48,553 nt of DNA, taken from assembly GCA_009379955.1 (NCBI GenBank), contig WHST01000036.1, positions 1-48,553 on the forward strand, given 5' to 3'. Each line of letters starts with the position of its first letter. Position 1 is the first letter of the stretch. Under the pieces are notes generated by a model. That model saw nothing but the letters and a program-made list of their open reading frames with translations, made no database searches and had not been told where the DNA came from. Shown here piece after piece: positions 38,845 through 46,304 of this stretch. Position numbers and translations under genes: made by a program. Origin of the DNA: Streptosporangiales bacterium. GTDB taxonomy: Bacteria; Actinomycetota; Actinomycetes; Streptosporangiales; WHST01.

Positions 38845-39465
38845 GTGCCCAAGTTCGTCGACCACGAGGCCAGGCGCGAGGAGATCGTCGAGGCCGTCTG
38901 GCGGCTGGTCGCCCGCGAGGGCTTCTCGGCAGTCACCATGAGGGATCTGGCGGCGGAACTCGGCTTCTCCAACGGGTCGCTCGCGCGCTACTTCCCGACG
39001 AAGGCGGCCATTCTCCGGGCCTCCCTCGAACGCGCCAACGCCGCGACCAACCGACGGGCTGCCGCGGCGATCGGTGACCGGGGAGGACTGGAGGCGTTTC
39101 GCCTGCTGTGCATCGAGATCATGCCCCTCGATCGGGAGAAGCTCGACGAGGCTCGCGTGGTGGTCGCTTTCTGGAACTACGCCGTCGGCGACGACGACCT
39201 CATCACCGTCTTCGACGCCGCGATGCGCGAGTGGCGTCTTCGCCTCGGCGACTACCTGAGCCAGGCAGCCAGAGATCACGAGATCGAGGTCGGCCATGAC
39301 CTCGATCTGGTAGTGGACACGGCGATGGCGATGTTGATGGGGCTGCAGATCAATGCGCTCTTCTCCGCTGCCTCGACCACCCCGGAGCGGCAGCTGCGCA
39401 TGCTCGACGGCTTGATCGCCGAGCTTCGGCGGCCGCTTCGCGCAGCGAGTCCCACATCGCCTTGA
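38845..39465 (+). CDS. TetR-family regulator overlapping a decarboxylase
   Basis: 206 residues. HTH: EIVEAVWRLVAREGFSAVTM, then RDLAAELGFSNGSLARYFPT and KAAILRASLERA. The C-terminal domain has the BetI/TetR_C_6 flavour (IMPLDREKLDEARVVVAFWN). The gene ends inside the convergent PLP-decarboxylase gene: 116 bp are shared. The operator candidate at 40919-40932, in the decarboxylase promoter, would be a natural target. GTG start, leaderless. Confidence 0.88.
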   Translation: MPKFVDHEARREEIVEAVWRLVAREGFSAVTMRDLAAELGFSNGSLARYFPTKAAILRASLERANAATNRRAAAAIGDRGGLEAFRLLCIEIMPLDREKLDEARVVVAFWNYAVGDDDLITVFDAAMREWRLRLGDYLSQAARDHEIEVGHDLDLVVDTAMAMLMGLQINALFSAASTTPERQLRMLDGLIAELRRPLRAASPTSP

Positions 39466-40858
39466 CGTGGTCCTCGGTCGTCGTGGGCGTGCCGATGGCC
39501 ACCCGGATCGTGAAGTGACCGTCGACCGAGGTGTGCGTGAGGAACGAGCGCCCGCGGGAGTTGACCGTGTCCATGGCCGCGCGGGTGGTGGCGTCGTCGG
39601 GTCGGCCTTCGTCGTCGACGACCTGCAGGCACACCAGCGCCAGTGAGGGCTCGACGGCGAGCGCGAAGCCCGGTTCCGCGCGGACCCGTTCCGCGAGATC
39701 CCGGGCCATGGCCACGTGCCCGCGGATCGTGGCACGAAGGCCCTCGAGCCCGGCTCCGTGCACGACGGACCAGATCTTCAGGGCCCGCAGCCGCCGTCCG
39801 AGGGGAACCTGCCAGTCGCGGTAGTCGACCACGGCTCCGGAGTCCGTCGCCGAGTTGCGTAGGTACTCCGGGGTGATCGACAGGGCTGCCGGGAGGATGC
39901 GTCCGTCCCTGACCCACAGGAAGGTGGCGTCGAAGGCGGTGTAGAGCCACTTGTGCGCGTCGGTGCAGAACGAGTCGACCAGGTCGACGCCGTCTACCAC
40001 CCACCGGAACTCCGGGCACAGGGCCGCGACGCCGGCCCATGCGGCATCGACGTGCACCCAGGCTCGGTGTTCCGCGGCCACGGCGGCGACTGCCCGGACG
40101 GGGTCGATCGCACCCGTACCGGTCGTGCCGACCGTCGCGCACACCATGACCGGCCGGAATCCGGCGGCGCTGTCCTCGGCGAGCAGGTCCGACAGCGCCT
40201 CGGGCGACATGGCGAGCGTGCCGGGAGTGACCGGCACGATGCGCAGGGCGTCCGCACCCAGTCCGGCGACACGCACGGCCTTGGCGAGCGAGGAGTGGGT
40301 CTCCGCGGTCCCGTAGACCCGCTCCCGTCCGTCGTTACCGGTCTCGTGCCAGCCTGGGTTGCTCCTGTGCAGCGCGGCGACGAGCGCGACGAGTGCCGCA
40401 GAGGAGGCGGAATCCTGCAGGACGCCCCCACCGCCGCCGTCGAAGGTGAACCCGTCTCCGAGGCCGAGCGCCGAGGCGAAACCGTCGAGCAGCGCCTGTT
40501 CGAGCTCTGTTCCCGCCGGCGAAGTCGACCACAGCATGCCTTGTGCACCCAGACCACCGGATGCGATGTCCCCGAGTAGCGACAGCAGGGAGGCGTTCGC
40601 GGGGAAGTAGCCGAAGAAGCTCGGGTGCTGCCAGTGCAGGGTCGCGGGCACGATCACGTCATCGAGCAGGGACAGGAGGTCGTCCTCGAGCGCCTCGGAC
40701 GGACGCTCGGGCAGCCCTCGCGGCAGGCGGGACAGCACCGCGCCCGGGGTGACCTCGGGACGCACCGGGAGATCGTCGAGACCACCGCGGTAGTCGGCGA
40801 CCCAGTCGATCAGGCGGTGACCGATCGAGCGGAACTCCTCGGGGTCGAGGTCAGGCAC
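39350..40858 (-). CDS. PLP-dependent aromatic amino acid / group II decarboxylase
   Basis: 502 residues. Fold type I PLP enzyme: WQHPSFFGYFPANASLLSLL, CATVGTTGTGAIDPV, HVDAAWAGVAALCPE, and the Schiff-base lysine in TDAHKWLYTAFDA (Lys303 in this numbering). The C-terminal FTIRVAIGTPTTTEDHV matches DOPA/tryptophan decarboxylases. The product would be an aromatic or other amine. The GTG at 40858 is chosen because GAGGAG lies 6 nt upstream; 15 more codons are open to 40903. The final 24 or so residues (RRSSRRACAAAAPGWSRQRR region) go beyond the family and overlap the TetR gene, so an old stop may have been lost. Confidence 0.9.
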   Translation of the reverse strand: MPDLDPEEFRSIGHRLIDWVADYRGGLDDLPVRPEVTPGAVLSRLPRGLPERPSEALEDDLLSLLDDVIVPATLHWQHPSFFGYFPANASLLSLLGDIASGGLGAQGMLWSTSPAGTELEQALLDGFASALGLGDGFTFDGGGGGVLQDSASSAALVALVAALHRSNPGWHETGNDGRERVYGTAETHSSLAKAVRVAGLGADALRIVPVTPGTLAMSPEALSDLLAEDSAAGFRPVMVCATVGTTGTGAIDPVRAVAAVAAEHRAWVHVDAAWAGVAALCPEFRWVVDGVDLVDSFCTDAHKWLYTAFDATFLWVRDGRILPAALSITPEYLRNSATDSGAVVDYRDWQVPLGRRLRALKIWSVVHGAGLEGLRATIRGHVAMARDLAERVRAEPGFALAVEPSLALVCLQVVDDEGRPDDATTRAAMDTVNSRGRSFLTHTSVDGHFTIRVAIGTPTTTEDHVKAMWDSLREAAAEARRSSRRACAAAAPGWSRQRRRAH

Positions 40859-40901
40859 GCTGTACTCCTCGGCGGGCTCGGCGGTGTCCCTCCCAGCCGG
40901 C

Positions 40902-40932
40902 ACCTTACATCTACGTCTGTTGACTAACCAAC
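40902..40932 (-). promoter_or_regulatory. Decarboxylase promoter with candidate TetR operator
   Basis: Minus strand: -35-like TTGGTT (40931-40926), 18-bp spacer, -10 TAAGGT (40907-40902). The partly symmetric GTTGACTAACCAAC (plus, 40919-40932) overlaps the -35 element. The TetR gene overlapping the 3' end of the decarboxylase is a plausible repressor. Confidence 0.35.
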
Positions 40933-40997
40933 CGGTGTGGCGTCACGCCGTGGTCGAGAAGAGTCCGCGACGTGACTTCCGGGCGCGCGATCGTGGG

Positions 40998-41003
40998 TAC
41001 CGT
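40998..41003 (+). promoter_or_regulatory. -10 box of the kinase gene, leaderless type
   Basis: TACCGT, six bases (GGTGCC), then GTG at 41010. Confidence 0.45.
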
Positions 41004-41009
41004 GGTGCC

Positions 41010-42641
41010 GTGACCAGCGATGCGGCGACGACCCCGCTTCGCCGACTCGGCGCGTACGAGCTGCGCTCGCGGATCGGCGAGGGCGGCATGGGAGTCGTCT
41101 ACCGCGCGCTCGGGCCGGACGGCCGCCCGGTCGCGGTCAAGGTCCTGCGGCCCCACGTCGCCGGTGACCGGGAGGGGCGCGCCAGGTTCGCCCGCGAGGT
41201 CAGGGCGATGCGCCGCGTGCACGGACCCCACGTGGCCGAGGTCCTCGACGCCGACGTCACCGCCGAGACCCCGTACGTCGTCACCCGGTACGTCGACGGG
41301 CCGCCGCTCTACCGGGTGGTGGCCGACGACGGTCCGCTGAGCGAGCGGGCCCTGGTGCGGCTCGGCACCGGCCTCGCCGACGCGCTGCAGGCGATCCACC
41401 GGGCCGGCGTCGTGCACCGCGACCTCAAGCCGGGCAACGTGCTCATGCTCGGGGGCGAGCCGGTCGTCATCGACTTCGGCATCGCCCAGGTCGCCGACGA
41501 GTCGCGGCTGACCTCGACAGGCATGCTCATCGGCACGCCCGGTTACCTCGCCCCCGAGGTCGTCGAGGGCAAGCCGGCGAGCTGGGCGTCCGACGTGCAC
41601 TCGTGGGCGGCGACCGTCGCGTACGCCGCGACGGGTCGGCCGCCGTTCGGCCGTGGCGCGTTCGAGGCGGTCATCTTCCGGGTCTTCTCGGGCAACGCCG
41701 ACCTCGACGGTGTGCCGCAACGCCTGCTGCCGGTCCTGCACGCAGCACTCCACCGCGACCCGCAGCGCCGGCCGCGGCCGGACGAGCTGGGCACCCTCGT
41801 CGAACGCGCGATGGCCACACGCCCCCGGGCCGCGGCCGCCTTCGTCCCACCTCTGGTGGTGGCTCCGGCGCACCCGCGGCCGACGAGACCGCTCACGGTC
41901 GCGCCCGCCGCCGCGCAGGCGCCGCCCGCGGAGTCACGGCCCGTCGAGGTACGTCCCCAGCAGCCGCCGGTGCCCGAGCAGGCGGCCGAGAAGCGTCCCC
42001 GCAACCCGTTCCCGCTGCGTCCGCGTCCGCTCTACACCACCCTCCTCGCGGTCGTGGCCGCGCTGGCGGGAGCGGTCGCGCCGTTCGTGGCGCTGCTCCT
42101 GCTGAGCATCGCCTTCGCGGTCGCGCGTACGGTCCACAGCCAGGCCCAGTTCGTGACCTTGCGCAGGGAGCGCAAGGGGCGCAGCGCCACCGACGGTCTC
42201 GTCGCGGTGACGGCCCTGCCGTGGCACTCGGTGCGGTCCGCGCTGTACACCGTCCTCACGATCCCGATCGCGGCGATCGGCGCGCTGGCTCTCGTGGTGC
42301 TGGTCGCGCTGTTCGCCCCCGCCGGGCTGCCCGCGACCAACACCCATGTCCTCGGCGGGCTGCTCGTCGGCACCACCGCCGTGCTCGCGTGGTGGGGTCT
42401 CGACGGGGAGGGCGTACGACTGGGTGGCAGGCGCATGCTCGGCTGGGTCGCGCAGCCGCGTCCGGTCGCGATCGTGTCCGGCCTCGTGCTCGGTGCCGTG
42501 GCGTTCGGGCTGCTGCTCGAGGCGATGGGCAGTGGCGTGCACTGGTGGCCCCTGCAGGAGGACCCGCGGGCGCTCGCCGGCGCTCCCCGCGCGGTGATCG
42601 GCGAGTTCCTCCGCTGGCTCAGCGAGCACCGCTTCTTCTGA
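41010..42641 (+). CDS. Membrane-bound Ser/Thr protein kinase (Hanks type)
   Basis: 543 residues. Kinase domain about 15-275: Gly-loop GEGGMG (23-28), Lys44 in VAVKVL, catalytic loop HRDLKPGN (His136-Arg-Asp138), DFG Asp155, activation loop and GTPGYLAPE, then DVHSWAATVAYAATGRPPFG. A Pro/Ala-rich linker (about 280-380) leads to a C-terminal block of about four or five TM helices (LLAVVAALAGAVAPFVALLL; ALYTVLTIPIAAIGALALVV; LVGTTAVLAWWGL; IVSGLVLGAVAFGLLLEAM). No PASTA or sensor domain is seen, so the signal is probably sensed in the membrane. It converges on DoxX (gap 8 bp). Confidence 0.93.
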   Translation: MTSDAATTPLRRLGAYELRSRIGEGGMGVVYRALGPDGRPVAVKVLRPHVAGDREGRARFAREVRAMRRVHGPHVAEVLDADVTAETPYVVTRYVDGPPLYRVVADDGPLSERALVRLGTGLADALQAIHRAGVVHRDLKPGNVLMLGGEPVVIDFGIAQVADESRLTSTGMLIGTPGYLAPEVVEGKPASWASDVHSWAATVAYAATGRPPFGRGAFEAVIFRVFSGNADLDGVPQRLLPVLHAALHRDPQRRPRPDELGTLVERAMATRPRAAAAFVPPLVVAPAHPRPTRPLTVAPAAAQAPPAESRPVEVRPQQPPVPEQAAEKRPRNPFPLRPRPLYTTLLAVVAALAGAVAPFVALLLLSIAFAVARTVHSQAQFVTLRRERKGRSATDGLVAVTALPWHSVRSALYTVLTIPIAAIGALALVVLVALFAPAGLPATNTHVLGGLLVGTTAVLAWWGLDGEGVRLGGRRMLGWVAQPRPVAIVSGLVLGAVAFGLLLEAMGSGVHWWPLQEDPRALAGAPRAVIGEFLRWLSEHRFF

Positions 42642-42649
42642 CTCCGGTG

Positions 42650-43081
42650 TCAGTCGGTCCAGGGGAGGGCGCGGACGGCGCGGTGCGGGATCGACTCGCG
42701 GCCCTCGACGTCGAGCGAGGCGATGACGAGGCCGCCGATGAGCGCGACGTTCTTCAGGAAGTGCATGCGGTGGTTGGCTCGCGTCGCCGGGTCGTCGTGC
42801 TCCCACCAGCGGTGGCCGGCGAGCGTGGTCGGGACGAGGCTGGCGGCGAGGCCGAGCGCGGCGACGCGCGGGAAGCGTCCGGTGGCGAGGGCGAGCCCCG
42901 CAGCGATCTTGCCCGTGGCGTCGGCGAGGGTGAGGGGCGACACGTACTCCTCGGGCACCCCCAGGGGCACGAGGAGGGCCTTCGCCTTCCGCACCCTCGG
43001 CTCCGGGTTCCTCAGCGCTTCGATCCCGCTGGCGACGAAGATCGAGGCGAGTGCCGACCTGGCCATTCTCCGGACGAGCAT
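42650..43081 (-). CDS. DoxX-family membrane protein
   Basis: 143 residues with about four hydrophobic segments: ALASIFVASGIEALRNP, the middle GKIAAGLALATGRFPRVAAL, GLAASLVPTTLAGHRWWEHD and LKNVALIGGLVIASLD. The pattern of PLTLADATGKIAAGLAL and NHRMHFLKNVALIGGL is typical of DoxX, linked to thiol or redox balance at the membrane in mycobacteria. The ATG at 43081 follows AAGGAG. No other subunit is nearby. Confidence 0.88.
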   Translation of the reverse strand: MLVRRMARSALASIFVASGIEALRNPEPRVRKAKALLVPLGVPEEYVSPLTLADATGKIAAGLALATGRFPRVAALGLAASLVPTTLAGHRWWEHDDPATRANHRMHFLKNVALIGGLVIASLDVEGRESIPHRAVRALPWTD

Positions 43082-43215
43082 GCTGTCTCCTTGCGCGTGC
43101 GGCGTGCGGCTCCTCCCCGATCCGCGCCACGGCGGCGGAAATACCGGGGATGGCGGTGAGTCTGTCATAACCTGGCGCCAGCCTCTCCTTCCCCAAGATC
43201 CTGGAGGCGGTTCAA

Positions 43216-44418
43216 GTGCGCCGTACGCACGTGCGGCGGCACCTGGTTGTGCTGGCATCACTGCTGGCACTGCAGGCGTCGCTCGTCGTCGTCCCCGCGT
43301 CGACCTCAAGTCCGTTCTCGCCCACCGCACACGCGGAAACGCCTGGTGAGAAGGCCAAGAAGCTCAAGGACGACCTGCGCCGGCTGGCCGGCGCCGAGTC
43401 GAGCCTGCGCACACAGGCCGACGCCGCCCGTGCCGCGCTCGTCGTCGGCACGGCGAAATGGGAGTCCGCCAAGAAGAAGCTCGCCGCCGCCCGCAAGGAC
43501 GCCGCAGCCAAGTCCGCGCTCGCCGCCGAGGCACAGGCCCAGACCGAGACCAAGCGGCGCGAGGTCGCCCAGTTCGCGGCGGCCGTCTACCAGAATCCCG
43601 TCGACTCGTCGTTCGCCTTCGCCACGGACGTCGGTACCGGCGACCCGCTCGGCCAGGCACGCGGCATGGCCGACCTCGACCAGGCGGGCGCGCAGCAGGT
43701 GTCGACGCTCGACGGCTTCGAGGCGTCGAAGATCGCGGCGAACATCTTCGAGCGGCAGGCGAAGGCCGCCGCACGCAAGGCCACCGGGCTCGAGGCCTCT
43801 CTCGCCGAACAGGCCGTGGCGCTGCGCGCCCAGGCGAAGAAGACCACGACACTCCTGTCGAAGGCCGTCGAGAAGGTCGACGACCTGCAGAGCACCATCG
43901 ACGGGCTGGAGGCCAAGGAGCGCAAGCGCGTCGCGAAGATACGAGCCAAGCAGGCCAGGGAACACGGCTACACCGGGGGCGGCGGCTCGTCCGGCGGCTC
44001 GTCGCATTGCCGCAAGTCGTCGCGGCTGAACTATCCGAACGGCCTGATCCCGCAGTCGGCGCTGTGCGCGCTGCCGCAGTCGGGCTGGTACCTGCGAGCC
44101 GACGCGGCGCGCAAGTTCTGGAAGCTCAACGCGGCGTACCGCGCACACTTCGGCGCGAACATCTGCGTGAACAGCGCGTACCGGCCGCTCCAGCGGCAGT
44201 ACGAGCTCTACGCGAGCATGCCCGCCGGTTACGCCGCCGTGCCCGGCACGTCCAACCACGGCAGGGGCATGGCGGTCGACCTCGGCTGCGGGATCAGCCA
44301 GTTCGGCACCGCCCAGCACAACTGGATGCGCAACCACGCCGGTCAATGGGGCTTCTTCCACCCGGCCTGGGCGCGCAGCGGGCCCATCGAGCCGTGGCAC
44401 TGGGAGTTCGGCGGGTAG
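43216..44418 (+). CDS. Secreted coiled-coil M15 D,D-/L,D-carboxypeptidase
   Basis: 400 residues. Signal peptide about 1-40 (LVVLASLLALQASLVVVPAS; likely AHA|ET). Residues about 42-250 form a long alpha-helical coiled coil (KLKDDLRRLAGAESSLRTQA, KWESAKKKLAAARKDAAAKS, DDLQSTIDGLEAKERKRVAK). A GGGGSSGGSS linker (about 255-265) leads to the M15 domain: SAYRPLQRQYELYASM, GTSNHGRGMAVDLGCG (His-x6-Asp zinc ligands), NHAGQWGFFHPAW and EPWHWEF (third zinc His). The combination recalls cell-wall hydrolases gated by FtsEX-type partners through their coiled coil. GTG start after GGAGG. It is likely exported and acts on peptidoglycan. Confidence 0.9.
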   Translation: MRRTHVRRHLVVLASLLALQASLVVVPASTSSPFSPTAHAETPGEKAKKLKDDLRRLAGAESSLRTQADAARAALVVGTAKWESAKKKLAAARKDAAAKSALAAEAQAQTETKRREVAQFAAAVYQNPVDSSFAFATDVGTGDPLGQARGMADLDQAGAQQVSTLDGFEASKIAANIFERQAKAAARKATGLEASLAEQAVALRAQAKKTTTLLSKAVEKVDDLQSTIDGLEAKERKRVAKIRAKQAREHGYTGGGGSSGGSSHCRKSSRLNYPNGLIPQSALCALPQSGWYLRADAARKFWKLNAAYRAHFGANICVNSAYRPLQRQYELYASMPAGYAAVPGTSNHGRGMAVDLGCGISQFGTAQHNWMRNHAGQWGFFHPAWARSGPIEPWHWEFGG

Positions 44419-44432
44419 TAGCCTCCGCCAGG

Positions 44433-45590
44433 ATGAGCACCGCTACCCTGCCGGAGCGCGCCGACGTCGTCGTCGTGGGCGGCGGCGTGATGGGCACGAG
44501 CACGGCGTTCCACCTCGCCGAGGCCGGCGTCGACGTCGTGCTGGTCGAGCGTGACGAGCTCGCGTCCGGGAGCACGTCGCGCGCGGCGGGCGGCGTCCGG
44601 GCCCAGTTCTCCGACCCGGTCAACATCGGCCTCGGCCTGCGCAGCCTGGAGGCGTTCGAACGGTTCGCGGATCGACCGGGCGGGGAGATCGACTTCGCGC
44701 AGCACGGATACCTGTTCCTGCTCGCCGACCAGGCCGCGGTCGCGGCGCACGAGCAGAACGTCAGGGTGCAGAACGCCCTCGGCGTCCCGAGCAGGATCGT
44801 CGACGTCCGCGAGGCGTGCGAGCTGTCGCCGCTCGTCAGTCCCGACGGCCTCGTCGCGGCTGCGTACTCTCCCCGCGACGGTCACTGCACGCCCGAGGCG
44901 GTGGTGCAGGGGTATGCCCGGGCCGCCCGCGCCCATGGCGCCGTCATCAGGCGGCACTGCGAGGTGCTCGGCATCGACGTCGACGGCGGACGCATCACCG
45001 GCGTGCGCACGTCGGGCGGGCACGTCGCGACCGGAGCGGTCGTGTGCGCCGCGGGCGCGTGGTCGGGGCAGCTCGGCGACATGGTCGGCCTCGATCTGCC
45101 GGTGCGGCCACTGCGCCGGCAGATCGTCGTGACCGAGGCCGTCCCCGACCTACCGCCGCGGATGCCGATGACGATCGACGCCGCCACGAACTTCTACTTC
45201 CACGACGAGGGCCCGGGCGTCCTGATGGGCATGCCCGACCCGCGCGACGCGTACGGCTTCGACACCAGCCTCGACGACGTGTGGCTGGCGGACCTCGCCG
45301 AGGCCGTCGCGTTCCGTGCGCCGCGGCTCGCGGAGGTCGGCGTCGCGCACCGGTGGGCGGGCCTGTACGAGGTGACCCCCGACCACAACGCCGTCATCGG
45401 CGAGGCGCGGACGGTCGGCAGGTTCCTCTACGCGACGGGCTTCTCCGGGCACGGTTTCCTGCAGGGCCCCGCGGTCGGCGAGGTGATGCGCGACCTCGTC
45501 CTCGGCCACACGCCCGTGGTCGACGTGAGCGCACTCGACGCCGCACGCTTCGCCGGCGGCGAGGCCCGCCCGGAACACAACGTCGTCTGA
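44433..45590 (+). CDS. FAD-dependent amine/amino acid oxidase (DAO family)
   Basis: 385 residues. FAD motif VVVVGGGVMGTSTAFHLAEA at about 12-31, then VLVERDELASGSTSRAAGGV, typical of the sarcosine/D-amino-acid dehydrogenase group; the C-terminal GLYEVTPDHNAVIGEA and LYATGFSGHGFLQGPAVGEV close the FAD site. His in GFSGHG is as in glycine/sarcosine oxidase beta subunits. It oxidises a secondary amine or amino acid; the substrate is unknown. A possible -10 (TAGCCT) lies 8 nt before the ATG. It is convergent with the AlkD gene. Confidence 0.9.
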   Translation: MSTATLPERADVVVVGGGVMGTSTAFHLAEAGVDVVLVERDELASGSTSRAAGGVRAQFSDPVNIGLGLRSLEAFERFADRPGGEIDFAQHGYLFLLADQAAVAAHEQNVRVQNALGVPSRIVDVREACELSPLVSPDGLVAAAYSPRDGHCTPEAVVQGYARAARAHGAVIRRHCEVLGIDVDGGRITGVRTSGGHVATGAVVCAAGAWSGQLGDMVGLDLPVRPLRRQIVVTEAVPDLPPRMPMTIDAATNFYFHDEGPGVLMGMPDPRDAYGFDTSLDDVWLADLAEAVAFRAPRLAEVGVAHRWAGLYEVTPDHNAVIGEARTVGRFLYATGFSGHGFLQGPAVGEVMRDLVLGHTPVVDVSALDAARFAGGEARPEHNVV

Positions 45591-45602
45591 GGACTGTCTC
45601 CT

Positions 45603-46292
45603 CTATGCGTCTCCAGTGTGGCGGCGGACGATCTCGTTGATCCAGATCGGCGCGTAGGGGGACGTGCAATTGGGCGGGGTGGGGTAGTCCTTGAGGACTT
45701 CGAGACTTTCGCCGATGCCGATCGCGCGGGCACGATGCTCGGGGTGATGGATGCCGATGGTGGCGAGGCATTCGTTCATGGCCCACTGCAGCCGGTACGG
45801 CGCGTCCTTCATGTGTGTCTCGATGAGGTCGAGGAGTGCGGGCAGGTCGAGTTCGTCGGGGGCTTTCGCCACGCGGTCGCTGGTCAGCGCCCACCCGGCG
45901 CTGGCGACGACCGGGTCGGAGTCAGCGAACCAAGCGGTGCGAAGTTCTTCGACATGCGCGCTCTTCTTGACGACGTAGTTGGTGAGCCAATCGTGCACCT
46001 TGGGGACGTGTGCGTCGCGGAGCATGGCGTCCAACTCGGACGCGGTGTACGCCTTGGGGCGGCTGATCAGGATCGCGACGAGACGGGCCGCGGTGTCGCC
46101 AGTCCCCCAGAGCTGACCGGCGAGGTCGTGCTGGGTCTTGAGGCGTTTGGCCACCGCGCGCAGCTTGGTGAGGTTGACACCGTGGTCGTCCCCGTGGCGT
46201 TCATTCACCGCACGGATCTTCGGTTCTTCCAAGGCCGCCAGTTCTGCCCTCACGTCGCTGACAGTGGCCTGGGGTACCGAACCAGTCGCCAC
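45603..46292 (-). CDS. DNA alkylation repair protein (AlkD-like HEAT)
   Basis: 229 residues, PF08713-type. HEAT-like helical pairs: LTKLRAVAKRLKTQHDLAGQ with LWGTGDTAARLVAILISRP, VHDWLTNYVVKKSAHVEELR and WALTSDRVAKAPDELDLPAL; these form the concave DNA-binding face of AlkD, which excises bulky or charged 3-alkyl purines without base flipping. The C-terminus is conserved (KDYPTPPNCTSPYAPIWINE). Codon use is a little less G/C-rich than in neighbours. The GTG start at 46292 has GAGGAG; 12 bp separate it from the FGE gene, so one operon. Confidence 0.88.
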   Translation of the reverse strand: MATGSVPQATVSDVRAELAALEEPKIRAVNERHGDDHGVNLTKLRAVAKRLKTQHDLAGQLWGTGDTAARLVAILISRPKAYTASELDAMLRDAHVPKVHDWLTNYVVKKSAHVEELRTAWFADSDPVVASAGWALTSDRVAKAPDELDLPALLDLIETHMKDAPYRLQWAMNECLATIGIHHPEHRARAIGIGESLEVLKDYPTPPNCTSPYAPIWINEIVRRHTGDA

Positions 46293-46304
46293 AACGATCT
46301 CCTC

